A DNA stretch of 39,178 nt, from positions 1 through 39,178 of the forward strand of contig CAJYAN010000019.1 in NCBI GenBank assembly GCA_913064945.1, given 5' to 3'. The stretch is from an uncultured Gammaproteobacteria bacterium (GTDB taxonomy: Bacteria; Pseudomonadota; Gammaproteobacteria; UBA6429; Thiohalophilaceae). Every line of letters starts with the position of its first letter. The first letter of the stretch is position 1. The notes below the pieces were generated by a model. That model did no database searches and was not told where the DNA came from. It worked only from the letters and a program-made list of their open reading frames with translations. Both the position numbers and the translations under genes were made by a program. This document shows, piece after piece, positions 16,121-27,139 of this stretch.

Positions 16121-17430
16121 GTCTGTGCCTCAAATCCCTGTTTTGCCAGTAGCGCCATACCATAGGCTGCCTCGGTATGAGCGGGAATGACAATGCTAAC
16201 ACCAAGTTGTTGCTGCCGCATTTCCATCCAGACGCGATTCGTTCTGCCACCACCAGCGGTGTAGATCCTCTTTGGGTAAGGTGCCCCCAGTTCTGCCAGT
16301 AAACGATAACCTTCATGTTCGATTTGAGTAATGCCTTCCAGCAATCCCTGAAAGAATGTGACATCACGTTCCGGGCGAGGTGTCAGCCTTGCCGGCCAGC
16401 GTGAGTCGTTGTGGGGAAAGCGCTCGCCGTCATGCAACAGGGGATAGTAGTTTAATCCAGTGGCTTTATCGGCTTGCAACTGTGTTTGCATACTTTGCAT
16501 TTGTTGATCGGAGAAGTAATGCCGCAATACCGCACCACCGCTATTCGAACCGCCACCGGCCAGCCAGAAATCACCAAACGGCTGACTATAAATACCATAG
16601 CCCTTATTAAACAGCGGTTGCTCGGTAATGACTTTCAGCACCAGAGTGGAACCGAGTGAGGTGATCGCCTCGCCCGATTGCTGCGCACCGGTGGCCATGA
16701 TGGCAGCGGTGCTATCGGTACTGCCGGACAGGATCTGGGTTTGTGGTGAGAGGCCAAGTGGTGTTGCCACGGCGGATTGAATGTCGCCAATGAAACTACC
16801 GGGTGTGGTGACCATAGGTAGCCAACCGCGATTGACAGCCAGGTGGTCGAACCATTGCGGCCATTGTTGTGTGATGGGGTCATAGCCGGTTTTCAAGCAG
16901 TTGTTACTGTCGCTGATGTGGTACTTACCGGTGAGTTTGCCGACCAGCCAGTCGGCCTGGTGGCATAGGTGCTCGGCCTTGTTGGCATAGGGTTGCGCTT
17001 GTAGCCAGAGCCACTTGGCGAGACCGGAAGTCGCGCTATGCACGGCACTGTTGGCAGGTGCATGCCGGGCAATGACATTGAGATAAGCGTCGGCTCGGGC
17101 GTCGTTATACATCAAGCCGGGTGACACCGGTGTACCATTTTTATCACACAACAAAACCGTGCCCGAGGTCCCGTCCAGGCAGAGGCTTCTGATCTTTGTT
17201 GCATCGATTTTATTGGTAAGTTCTTGCAGAACATGACACAACCCCGACCACCAGAGCTGCGGTTCCTGTTCAATCGCATTGTTGTAGTGAAGTGGTGCTG
17301 GTAATGCGGTACTGGCTTCAGCACAGATACGACCGTCGCGATCAATGACCATGGCCCGTATGCCGGAGGTGCCGACATCAATGCCTAAAAACAGGTTCGA
17401 GGGACGAGGTTCGAGGGACGAGGAAGACAT
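16117..17430 (-). CDS. FGGY-family pentulose kinase (xylulokinase/ribulokinase-like)
   Basis: Sugar kinase of 437 residues, ATP-dependent, cytoplasmic. The phosphate-1 loop is GIDVGTSGIRAM (about 16-27), the catalytic-Asp segment is GSTDSTAAIMATGA, and the adenosine-binding motif is AGGGRTNRVWMEM. The length is slightly short for the family. D-xylulose or D-ribulose is the likely substrate but not proven. The first residues (SSSSLEPRPSNL) are encoded by four heptad repeats (17394-17421); no in-frame ATG, GTG or TTG lies between them and the P-loop, and no Shine-Dalgarno precedes the ATG. The leader and start region are duplicated upstream in the tandem array. It overlaps cysZ by four bases. 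Confidence 0.92.
   Translation of the reverse strand: MSSSSLEPRPSNLFLGIDVGTSGIRAMVIDRDGRICAEASTALPAPLHYNNAIEQEPQLWWSGLCHVLQELTNKIDATKIRSLCLDGTSGTVLLCDKNGTPVSPGLMYNDARADAYLNVIARHAPANSAVHSATSGLAKWLWLQAQPYANKAEHLCHQADWLVGKLTGKYHISDSNNCLKTGYDPITQQWPQWFDHLAVNRGWLPMVTTPGSFIGDIQSAVATPLGLSPQTQILSGSTDSTAAIMATGAQQSGEAITSLGSTLVLKVITEQPLFNKGYGIYSQPFGDFWLAGGGSNSGGAVLRHYFSDQQMQSMQTQLQADKATGLNYYPLLHDGERFPHNDSRWPARLTPRPERDVTFFQGLLEGITQIEHEGYRLLAELGAPYPKRIYTAGGGRTNRVWMEMRQQQLGVSIVIPAHTEAAYGMALLAKQGFEAQT
17394..17421 (-). repeat. four translated heptad repeats at the kinase start
   Basis: Plus-strand units GGTTCGA, GGGACGA, GGTTCGA, GGGACGA lie directly after the ninth base of the coding region. The duplicated copies upstream have 6 (17560-17601), 5 and 5 heptads in place of these 4, so unit number has varied between near-identical sequences. 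Four or seven units keep the kinase in frame; five or six do not. Confidence 0.85.
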
Positions 17431-17477
17431 AGCGGTTATTTTTCGCTATTTGTGCAGGAGTTGCAATGTGGTTTTAA

Positions 17478-18069
17478 GTAGGGTGGGCACTGCCCACCAT
17501 AGCAATATTTAAGATGACGTTATTTGTGGGCGATGCCCACCCTACAGGGCTAAAAAACAGGTTCGAGGTTCGAGGTTCGAGGGACGAGGGACGAGGGACG
17601 AGGAAGACATCGCGGTTATTTTCGCTATTTGTGCGGGAGTTGCAGTGTGGTTTTGAGTAGGGTGGGCACTGCCCACCATAGCAATATTTAAGGTGATGTT
17701 ATTTGTGGGTGATGCCCACCCTACAGGGCTAAAAAACAGGTTCGAGGGATGAGGGATGAGGGACGAGGTTCGAGGAAGACATCACGATTATTTTTCGTTA
17801 TTTGTGCGGGAGCTGCAATGTGGTTTTGAGTAGGGTGGGCACTGCCCACCATAGCAATATTTAAGGTGATGTTATTTGTGGGTGATGCCCACCCTACAGG
17901 GCTAAAAAACAGGTTCGAGGGATGAGGGATGAGGGACGAGGTTCGAGGAAGACATCACGATTATTTTTCGTTATTTGTGCGGGAGCTGCAATGTGGTTTT
18001 AAGTAGGGTGGGCACTGCCCACCATAGCAATATTTAAGGCGATGTTATTTTGTGGGATGCTCACCCTAC
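17478..18069. repeat. tandem array 1: four ~175-bp units each with a 68-bp palindrome pair
   Basis: The 68-bp element GTAGGGTGGGCACTGCCCACC...TGGGCGATGCCCACCCTAC occurs at 17478-17545, 17657-17724, 17830-17897 and 18003-18069. The units repeat every 179, 173 and 173 bp. Between elements, each unit repeats the kinase leader: a minus-strand ATG, heptads, and the CGCTATTTGTGC upstream segment. The array fills the gap between the kinase start and the transposase pseudogene; no gene is present. Confidence 0.95.
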
Positions 18070-18071
18070 AT

Positions 18072-18617
18072 TTATTCACCATATTTGTCGTTTGGTAATT
18101 TAATATCACTACCCCAATCTTTGGGATAAATACCTTCTTGAACATGCCGATGAAAAGTGGAATAGGGCCAGTCTGAAACGTGCTTTACCAAACCATGTTT
18201 AACGGGGTTGTAATGAATATAGTCCATATGATTTTGATAATCTTGTTCATCCCGGATTTGATGTTCCCAAAAACGGCGCTACCAGATGGTGCTTTCTCGG
18301 TGTTTTTGCTTGGAAGTAGACAGCCATTTTTCCTGCTGTAAGTAAGCTTTAGCCTGTTTTGAAAATCGTGCTTTAATAATTCCCCAGCGTTTTGAGTAAT
18401 TATGATCGTTTTCCGGCAACGTCCAGATGCAATGAAGATGATTGGGAAGAAGTATCCAGGCATTAATGGTAAAAGGAAATTGATTGCGGGTAGTTTCGAT
18501 AGCACTGCGTAGCATGGTGCGAACCGGGTCATCGGTTAAAAATCGCTGACGATTATAGGTGACTACGGTAAAGAAATAAGTGCCGCCATACGTCCTTGCA
18601 CGTCGGTAATTGCTCAT
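18072..18617 (-). pseudogene. REP-associated tyrosine transposase (RAYT), amber-interrupted
   Basis: The full frame from ATG 18617 to TAA 18072 would give 181 residues, a normal length for a RAYT, the single-strand HUH nuclease linked to REP palindromes. It begins MSNYRRARTYGGTYFFT and has the HUH pair in NHLHCIW. An in-frame TAG at 18279-18281 follows RESTIW; the next residues RRFWEHQIRDEQDYQNHMDYIHYNP continue the family pattern, in which this position is usually Gln (CAG). A single C-to-T change thus splits the gene after 112 codons. Palindrome arrays lie on both sides, ending three bases beyond its stop. Amber readthrough is possible but not supported. Confidence 0.88.
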
Positions 18618-18660
18618 GTCGTCTCCTCGACAAGATGATTGAGCGAATCATTTTAGCGTG

Positions 18661-19140
18661 CTTGGTGGGCGGTGCCCACCCTACATATCTATTCTCCATC
18701 TGCCAGGCTTGGGGTATGAGGTGTAGGGTGGGCACTGCCCACCATTGTTCTACATGACATATTCTATTTGGTGGGCAATGCCCACCCTACATTTATGTTA
18801 TGACAGCGTAACAGCTCGTAGGTGAAGCTACGAACCTCAACATTTTAAATTTTCGTTGGGGGTCGATTCTCCATCTGCCAGGCTTGGGGTATGAGGTGTA
18901 GGGTGGGCACTGCCCACCATTGTTCTACATGACATATTCTATTTGGTGGGCAATGCCCACCCTACATTTATGTTATGGCAGCGTAACAGCTCGTAGGTGA
19001 AGCTACGAACCTCAACATTTTAAATTTTCGTTGGGGGTCTATTCTTCATCTGCCAGGCTTGGGGTATGAGGTGTAGGGTGGGCACTGCCCACCATTGTTC
19101 TACATGACATATTCTATTTGGTGGGCAATGCCCACCCTAC
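18661..19140. repeat. array 2: 68-bp palindrome pairs in 175-bp tandem units
   Basis: A half element lies at 18661-18684. Full 68-bp elements are at 18723-18790, 18898-18965 and 19073-19140, each with interior CATTGTTCTACATGACATATTC, a different subtype from array 1. Units repeat every 175 bp, starting ATTCTCCATCTGCCAGGC at 18691, 18866 and 19041. A second inverted repeat, TCGTAGGTGAAGCTACGA, lies in the first two spacers. No gene is present in 18618-19253. Confidence 0.95.
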
Positions 19141-19210
19141 ATTTATGTTATGGCGGCGTAACGGCTATTCAACGACGTTTAGAATCCAGAAATTTAAAAA
19201 TAAAGGAGCT

Positions 19211-19246
19211 GGATTCCGGGTTTGCTGTTTTATACCCGGAATGACG
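19211..19246. repeat. dispersed GGATTCC...GGAATGACG palindrome
   Basis: The stem ATTCCGGGT/ACCCGGAAT (19213-19221 with 19234-19242) has the same GG and GACG flanks as the element at 3009-3035. It lies just downstream of the queF stop and may end its transcript. Confidence 0.55.
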
Positions 19247-19253
19247 CAGGGCG

Positions 19254-19643
19254 TTAGGGTAACTGAACCTGCTGTGGTGCAATCCAGCCTTCTTTGCGAT
19301 GCTCGACGACGACCGTCGTGTAAATGCCACCACGCACATTGAACTTGCCGGTCAGGCGCATAAATCTTGGCTGGGTGGCCTTGACCAGGTCATCGAGGAT
19401 CATGTTGGTGACTTTCTCGTGGAAGTGGCCTTCTTCGCGGAATGACCACATGTAGAGCTTCAGTGACTTTAGTTCGACACACTGCTGGTCGGCGACGTAT
19501 TCGATATGGAAGGTGGCAAAGTCCGGCTGGCCGGTCTTGGGGCACAGGCAGGTGAACTCCGGCACGTCGATGCGGATGGTGTAGTCCCGTTCCGGCATGG
19601 GGTTGTCGAAGGTCTCGAGGTCTTTGCTGGGCTTGTTGGTCAT
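19254..19643 (-). CDS. queF: NADPH-dependent 7-cyano-7-deazaguanine reductase, short form
   Basis: QueF reduces preQ0 to preQ1 in queuosine synthesis. The 129 residues are the unimodular type, unlike the double-length E. coli enzyme. The catalytic Cys is within [14 protein letters not shown] (about 30-43), and the substrate-binding QueF motif is [14 protein letters not shown] (about 56-69). The product pathway feeds the tRNA-Asp modified by GluQRS, also in this window. It is divergent from smc; no preQ1 riboswitch is apparent in its 5' region, and the Shine-Dalgarno is weak. Confidence 0.95.
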   Translation of the reverse strand: MTNKPSKDLETFDNPMPERDYTIRIDVPEFTCLCPKTGQPDFATFHIEYVADQQCVELKSLKLYMWSFREEGHFHEKVTNMILDDLVKATQPRFMRLTGKFNVRGGIYTTVVVEHRKEGWIAPQQVQLP

Positions 19644-19855
19644 GGGCGGGAAGATACCGGACTTCTTTTATAGGGACAAGGGAAAAGTATCGGGGGACGT
19701 ATTAATGAAATGAGCGGGGATCAGGTCGTGTGAACGGGCGTATATCAGGATTTTGGCCACCTTTGCCTCGATCCTCGACCCTCTGGACGAGTTCCTGTGT
19801 TTTTTGCGATGTCAATCTTGTCTGTATAGAGCGGGATCCTGTATCTTCATGCCCC

Positions 19856-22800
19856 ATGCGACTCTCCAAACTCAAACTTGCTGGATTCAAATCCTTCGTC
19901 GACCCCACCACGGTAACCCTGCCCAGCGAGCTGGTGGCGGTGGTTGGCCCCAATGGTTGTGGAAAGTCCAATATTATCGACGCCGTGCGTTGGGTCATGG
20001 GCGAAAGCTCGGCCAAGCACCTGCGTGGCGATTCCATGGCCGATGTCATCTTCAACGGCTCCTCGACCCGCAAGCCGGTGGGCCAGGCGATGATCGAACT
20101 GATCTTCGATAACAGCGAAGGCAAGCTCGAGGGCCAGTACGCCAACTACAACGAGATCGCGGTCAAGCGCACGGTCAGCCGTGACGGCACCTCGAATTAC
20201 TATCTGAACGGCACCCGCTGCCGACGCAAGGATATTACCGACCTGTTTCTCGGCACCGGCCTCGGACCTCGCAGTTACGCGATTATCGAGCAGGGCACCA
20301 TTTCGCGCATTATTGAGGCCAAGCCTGAAGAGCTCCGCGTTTTCCTCGAAGAGGCCGCCGGCATCTCAAAATATAAAGAGCGTCGCCGCGAGACCGAGAA
20401 CCGTATTCGTCACACCCGTGACAATCTGGACCGTCTCAATGACCTGCGAGACGAGCTGGAAAAGCAGCTTGAGCGTCTCAAGCGACAGGCCCGGACCGCT
20501 GAGCGTTACAAAGTCCTCAAAGAAGAAGAACGCCTGGTGCGTGGCCAGTTACTGGCCCTGCGCTGGAATACCCTCAACGATCGTTCGGCCAAGAGCGAGA
20601 GTGGCATCCGTGAGCAGGAGACCGCACTGGAAGCCGTGATTGCCAGGCAGCGTGGTATCGAAACCGATATCGAAAAACAGCGTGAGGCGCATACCGAGGC
20701 CAATGAAAAACTTAATGAGGTGCAGAGTCGCTACTACGGTGTCGGCACCGAAATCGCCCGTCTGGAACAGTCCATTCAGCATTCTCGTGAGCGCCGCCAG
20801 CAACAGCAACAGGACCTGGCCCAGCTGGAAACCGACTGGCAGGCCGCGCAGACTCATATCAGTACGGATCGGGACAAGATCCAGCACCTTGAACAGACAC
20901 TGACCACCATCGAACCGGAACTCAATGCCGCCCGTGAGAGCGAGCTGCAGACCCAGACCGCCCTGCAGGAGGCCGAGCAGGCCATGAGCAACTGGCAGTC
21001 TGAGTGGGAGGCCTTTAACGAGGCCGCCGCCGAGCCGGCGCGTCAGGCAGAAGTCGAACGTGCCCGTATCGAACATCTGGAACAACACCTGCAGCAACAG
21101 CGGCTACGTCTCGAAAGGGTGGAAAAGGAACTGGAAGTGCTTAACCCCGATGCCCTGCAGGCGGAGCTGGATAGCAAACAGAGTGCCAAGCAGGAGAGCG
21201 AATTACGCATTCAGCAACTGCAGGCACAATTAAACGAACAACAGCAGCAGACCAGCCAGCGTCGTGAACAAAATCATGAACTCAGTGACCGCCTGGACCA
21301 GGCCCGTCGCCAGATGCAGGACCTGCGCGGTCGCAATGCTTCGTTAGAGGCCCTGCAACAGGCCGCCCTCGGTAAACAACAGGGCGCGGTGAATAACTGG
21401 CTGGTGGGTCGCCAACTGGATCAGGCGCCACGCCTGGCGGAGAAGCTGGACGTTGCCAATGGCTGGGAGCGCGCCGTTGAGTGTGTGCTTGGCGCCCATC
21501 TGGAGGCCGTCTGTGTCAATGGCGTCGATCCTGTGGCGGCGGCACTCGATAGTCTGAACGAAGGCAGTCTGACTCTTTTCGATACCACGGTCGCCTTACA
21601 ACAAAATATTGCGCAGGGTGGAGGAAGCCTTTTGCGGGATAAAATTACGGCGCCGTGGTCACTCGATTCGCTACTGGCTGGCGTGCACGCCGCGGAATCT
21701 TTAAACGATGCCCTGGCCATGCGCTCAGGTCTGGCCTCGCACGAATCGGTTGTGACCCGTGACGGTATCTGGCTGGGCAACAGCTGGTTACGTGTGGTCC
21801 GTGATCAGGACGAGCGCGCCGGTGTGCTGCAACGGGAGCAGGAGCTGAAGTCTCTGGCCAGTGATATTGAACAGGTGGCTCAGCAGATTGCCGTCTCCGA
21901 ACAACAGCTGCATGAAGGCCGGGAACAGCTCAAGGCCCTGGATACGCAGCGCGATCAACTGCAATCTGAACTACAGCAGGCCAATCGTCAGCATGCCGAA
22001 TGCCAGTCGGCCCTGAGTGCCGTGAATACTCGCCTGGAACAGGCGCGTTCACGTCACGGCCAGTTGAGCAACGAAATGCACGAGGCTCAACAACAGACAC
22101 AACGCGATACCGAAGAACTGGGCAATTGCCGTGGTCGACTGCAGACGGCCATAGAGAAAATGAGCACCCTGGAACAACAGCGTGAGCAGTTGAACCAGCA
22201 GCGTGACAGCCTGCGCCAGCAACTGGACGACAGTCGTCAACGGGCACAGACAAATCGCCAGCATGCCCACGATATCGCCCTGCGAGCCGAGACCCTGCGG
22301 ACAGAGTTGACTTCGACTCAGCAGGCACTGACGCGCATGGATAACCAGATCCAGCAGTTGACGGGCCGCCGTGAAGAATTACAGGTTGCACTCAGTGAGA
22401 GTGAGGCACCAATCACTGAAATGAGCACCGAGCTGGAGACCCTGCTGGCCAGGCGCGTTACGGTGGAAAATGAATTGAACGAGGCACGCAGTCAGGTGCA
22501 GGAACGGGAACACCAGATGCGTGAGCTCGAGTCCGCGCGCAATGCCGCCGAGGAAGGTGTGCAGATTGTCCGCGGTGAGCTGGAACAATTGCGCATGGCC
22601 TGGCAGGAGATCAAGGTGCGGCGTCAAACGCTGGAAGAGCAGGTACGTGAGACCGGCTTCCAGTTGAAGACGTTGATCGACGAAATGCCCGAAGCCGCCA
22701 ATGAAGAGACCTGGACCGAGAGCGTTGAAGAACTGGAACGTAAGATTACTCGACTAGGCCCGATTAACCTGGCAGCGATCGACGAGTTTGAACAGCAGTC

Positions 22801-23368
22801 CGAGCGTAAGAAATATCTGGACGAACAAAATGCCGACTTAATGGAAGCGCTGGATACCCTGGAAAATGCCATTCGTAAAATCGACAAGGAAACGCGTAGC
22901 CGTTTTCAGGAGACTTTCGATAAGGTCAATACCGGCTTGCAGGATCTGTTCCCGCGGATGTTTGGCGGCGGCCATGCCTACCTGGAAATGACCAGTGAAG
23001 ACCTGCTCGATGCCGGTATTACCGTTATGGCCCGCCCACCGGGCAAGCGTAATAGCAGCATTCATTTATTATCAGGTGGTGAGAAGGCACTGACCGCCGT
23101 GGCGCTGGTGTTCTCGCTGTTCCAACTGAACCCGGCACCCTTCTGTATGCTGGATGAGGTCGACGCCCCGCTGGATGATGCCAACGTCGGGCGTTACTGC
23201 GACATGCTTAAGTACATGTCGGATAAAACACAGTTTATTTTCATCACTCATAATAAGGTCACCATGGAAGCGGCCAAGCACCTGACCGGTGTCACCATGA
23301 ATGAACCGGGCGTCTCCCGCCTGGTGGCAGTGGATATTGAAGAGGCCGCAAAATTGGCGGCGGTCTAG
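19856..23368 (+). CDS. smc: chromosome segregation protein SMC
   Basis: SMC ATPase of 1170 residues, which with ScpA/ScpB compacts and orients newly replicated DNA. The N-terminal Walker A is GPNGCGKSN (31-39). Two long coiled coils (about 170-500 and 670-1000) flank a hinge near 510-650. The C-terminal head has the signature LSGGEKALTAV and Walker B CMLDEVDAPLDD. The start is set at ATG 19856 (MRLSKLKLAGFKSF), the universal SMC beginning; the frame is open a further 42 codons upstream but that part is not family-like. It is followed after 21 bp by zipA, then ligA, a conserved gammaproteobacterial order. Several long antisense frames here are artefacts of the repetitive Q/E/R-rich codons. Confidence 0.97.
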   Translation: MRLSKLKLAGFKSFVDPTTVTLPSELVAVVGPNGCGKSNIIDAVRWVMGESSAKHLRGDSMADVIFNGSSTRKPVGQAMIELIFDNSEGKLEGQYANYNEIAVKRTVSRDGTSNYYLNGTRCRRKDITDLFLGTGLGPRSYAIIEQGTISRIIEAKPEELRVFLEEAAGISKYKERRRETENRIRHTRDNLDRLNDLRDELEKQLERLKRQARTAERYKVLKEEERLVRGQLLALRWNTLNDRSAKSESGIREQETALEAVIARQRGIETDIEKQREAHTEANEKLNEVQSRYYGVGTEIARLEQSIQHSRERRQQQQQDLAQLETDWQAAQTHISTDRDKIQHLEQTLTTIEPELNAARESELQTQTALQEAEQAMSNWQSEWEAFNEAAAEPARQAEVERARIEHLEQHLQQQRLRLERVEKELEVLNPDALQAELDSKQSAKQESELRIQQLQAQLNEQQQQTSQRREQNHELSDRLDQARRQMQDLRGRNASLEALQQAALGKQQGAVNNWLVGRQLDQAPRLAEKLDVANGWERAVECVLGAHLEAVCVNGVDPVAAALDSLNEGSLTLFDTTVALQQNIAQGGGSLLRDKITAPWSLDSLLAGVHAAESLNDALAMRSGLASHESVVTRDGIWLGNSWLRVVRDQDERAGVLQREQELKSLASDIEQVAQQIAVSEQQLHEGREQLKALDTQRDQLQSELQQANRQHAECQSALSAVNTRLEQARSRHGQLSNEMHEAQQQTQRDTEELGNCRGRLQTAIEKMSTLEQQREQLNQQRDSLRQQLDDSRQRAQTNRQHAHDIALRAETLRTELTSTQQALTRMDNQIQQLTGRREELQVALSESEAPITEMSTELETLLARRVTVENELNEARSQVQEREHQMRELESARNAAEEGVQIVRGELEQLRMAWQEIKVRRQTLEEQVRETGFQLKTLIDEMPEAANEETWTESVEELERKITRLGPINLAAIDEFEQQSERKKYLDEQNADLMEALDTLENAIRKIDKETRSRFQETFDKVNTGLQDLFPRMFGGGHAYLEMTSEDLLDAGITVMARPPGKRNSSIHLLSGGEKALTAVALVFSLFQLNPAPFCMLDEVDAPLDDANVGRYCDMLKYMSDKTQFIFITHNKVTMEAAKHLTGVTMNEPGVSRLVAVDIEEAAKLAAV

Positions 23369-23389
23369 GTAAGGCCCGATGATATTGCG

Positions 23390-24139
23390 ATGGACACCCT
23401 GCGCCTGATCCTGCTATTGATTGGACTGGCCATTGTTGGCTTTATCTTTTTGCGCGCGCGCAGTCAACAGGGTAAGAAGCTGGATATCCTGCGCCACTTT
23501 GACAAGACCTTCCTCTCTTCCTTCAAAAGCAGCAAGCAACCTGCCGAACCCCTGCATCCAAGACGTGACGCCTCACTCGATATCGACGACCTGGGTGAGA
23601 TTGATAGCATGGTTGCCGCCCGTGAGAATGTCCCGGTAGTGGCGAAGGATGAGACAGTGGGCATTACCACCAGCGACATGACTATCAATCGCGGCGAGCC
23701 CATGATTGTTACGTTAACGGTGATGGCGCACCAGGGTAAACTCTCCGGTCCGGCACTGTCGAGCGCCGTGCATGCCCAGGGATTTCACTTTGGTGAGATG
23801 ATGGCCTTTCATCGCTATGCCCAGCCGGAACAGAACCGAGGCATGGCCGTCTGCACCATACTAAATGTTATGGAACCGGGTTCCTTCCCGGATGCAGAAT
23901 TAGAGGATATCGAGGTGCCGGGAATTATTTTACTCATGCAATTGCCCGGCCCGGTGGAACCGCGTGCGGCCTTTGAACTGGTCCTGTCGGTTGGCCAGCA
24001 ACTCGCCCTCGAATTGAATGCCGACCTCTGTGATGAACATCGCAATCGCCTGACGAAGCAGGGGATTGCCCATTTAAAAGATAAAATCGAAGCCTATCGC
24101 TTTAAACAGAAAATGGCGCAGATTAAGCAACGCCATTAA
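23390..24139 (+). CDS. zipA: cell division protein ZipA
   Basis: This 249-residue inner-membrane protein tethers FtsZ to the membrane at the division site. A single N-terminal helix (about 4-22, LRLILLLIGLAIVGFIFL) is followed by a charged linker (about 25-105), shorter than in E. coli, and the FtsZ-binding ZipA C-domain (about 110-240) with GFHFGEMMAFHR and LLMQLPGPVEP. It lies 21 bp after smc and is probably co-transcribed with it. Two MITE-like elements separate it from ligA. Confidence 0.95.
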   Translation: MDTLRLILLLIGLAIVGFIFLRARSQQGKKLDILRHFDKTFLSSFKSSKQPAEPLHPRRDASLDIDDLGEIDSMVAARENVPVVAKDETVGITTSDMTINRGEPMIVTLTVMAHQGKLSGPALSSAVHAQGFHFGEMMAFHRYAQPEQNRGMAVCTILNVMEPGSFPDAELEDIEVPGIILLMQLPGPVEPRAAFELVLSVGQQLALELNADLCDEHRNRLTKQGIAHLKDKIEAYRFKQKMAQIKQRH

Positions 24140-24151
24140 TTGTTTTTAATG

Positions 24152-24308
24152 TTAACGCAAAGGCGCGAAGACGCAGAGTTGAGAATGGTTAATATTAGAC
24201 GAGGTAGTGTGCGTTTAATTTGTACGCTGGTGTCCTGCTAACAATAAACTTGTTGTATAGCCAACAAGGTTATCTTTATTTTTCTGCGTCTTCGCGCCTC
24301 TGCGTTAA
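24152..24308. mobile_element. MITE-like element, copy A
   Basis: The left end TTAACGCAAAGGCGCGAAG and its continuation to 24177 pair with the right end (24283-24308) as a 26-bp inverted repeat with one mismatch. The interior is non-coding, about 105 bp. No transposase is present, so it is a non-autonomous element. It shares ends and the internal GCCAACAAGGTTATCTTT-like segment with copy B. Confidence 0.8.
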
Positions 24309-24317
24309 TGCTTTGTT

Positions 24318-24477
24318 TCAACGCAAAGCCACCATGGCGCGGAGTTGAAGGCAGTCAGCATTTGACGGTCTGATTTTATAGTTGCTCTGTAACTCGTACG
24401 CTGTCGGCAACTAGTAATGGTTTTTCTGTCTGGCCAATAAGGTTATATTTTTTTGCGTCCTGGCGCCTTTGCGTTAA
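24318..24477. mobile_element. MITE-like element, copy B
   Basis: Left end CAACGCAAAGCCACCATGGCGC and right end GCGTCCTGGCGCCTTTGCGTTAA form imperfect terminal inverted repeats. The interior GCCAATAAGGTTATATTT matches copy A. It lies 10 bp after copy A and 47 bp before the ligA start, and may contribute to the ligA leader. Copies A and B fill the 384-bp gap between zipA and ligA. Confidence 0.75.
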
Positions 24478-24505
24478 AGATGAAAATTATTTGCATGCAA
24501 CATAA

Positions 24506-26536
<2,031 letters not shown>

Positions 26537-26706
26537 AGTCATACCGACTGTGCGTTTATCGCTGTTATGCATCGCTAGACCGGTTTAGACAGCATAATAG
26601 TAAAACCCCTTATAAGAAGTCTCCGAAGACTATGCTATACATCCATACTACGGCGCGGGAAAGGAGCACTCTCATCGTCAGCGCCATTGATGAACAGGAG
26701 GTTGTC

Positions 26707-27051
26707 ATGAAAAATACATTCTATATAAGCATTACCATCATCTTACTGGGTTTGCTACTGCAGTCACCGAGGCTGTTTGCGCAGGATGAAGCCTATGGCT
26801 GGCAGTTAATGTCACAGCAGGAGCGGATGGAGTACAGGAGTAAAATGCAAAGTATGTCATCGGCGGAGGAGCGCGAGCGATACCGCCTGGAGCATCACAA
26901 GCAGATGCAGGATCGTGCTAAACAAAAAGGGATAAGCTTACCGGATATGCCCGGGGATGGTATGCACGACCGTAATCCGAACAGCGATATGATGCGTGAT
27001 CGAATGAATAGCGGCGGAGGCATGGGGAGTCAGGGCGGCGGAAGGCGCTAA
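26707..27051 (+). CDS. exported small hypothetical protein
   Basis: This 114-residue protein has a signal peptide (MKNTFYISITIILLGLLLQ to about residue 26, cleavage near LFAQD) and a mature part rich in Met, Arg, Glu and Gln (WQLMSQQERMEYRSKMQ, ERYRLEHHKQMQDRAKQKG), ending in a Gly-rich GGGMGSQGGGRR tail. The start is chosen for the perfect AGGAGG six bases before the ATG; the frame is open farther upstream without support. The helical, Met-rich character suggests a periplasmic metal-binding or chaperone-like protein, but this is a guess. I recall related short proteins in sulfur-oxidising gammaproteobacteria, with no known role. Confidence 0.75.
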   Translation: MKNTFYISITIILLGLLLQSPRLFAQDEAYGWQLMSQQERMEYRSKMQSMSSAEERERYRLEHHKQMQDRAKQKGISLPDMPGDGMHDRNPNSDMMRDRMNSGGGMGSQGGGRR

Positions 27052-27139
27052 GGAAATATCAATTCGCCTGTTGGCAACGGCTGTGATTTAATGTTGTTGT
27101 CGACAGTTGCGTTTGGTTACCAATTAACAGGATTGATCA

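Noticed and set aside
17478-19140. Possible CRISPR arrays
   Set aside because: Units of about 175 bp are near-identical throughout, including the parts that would be spacers; they are tandem duplications with palindromes.
19644-19730. preQ1 riboswitch upstream of queF
   Set aside because: No compact preQ1-type pseudoknot sequence is visible before the start codon.
20549-21097. Long minus-strand frame inside smc
   Set aside because: Antisense shadow of the smc coiled-coil coding sequence, with no ribosome binding site or family likeness.
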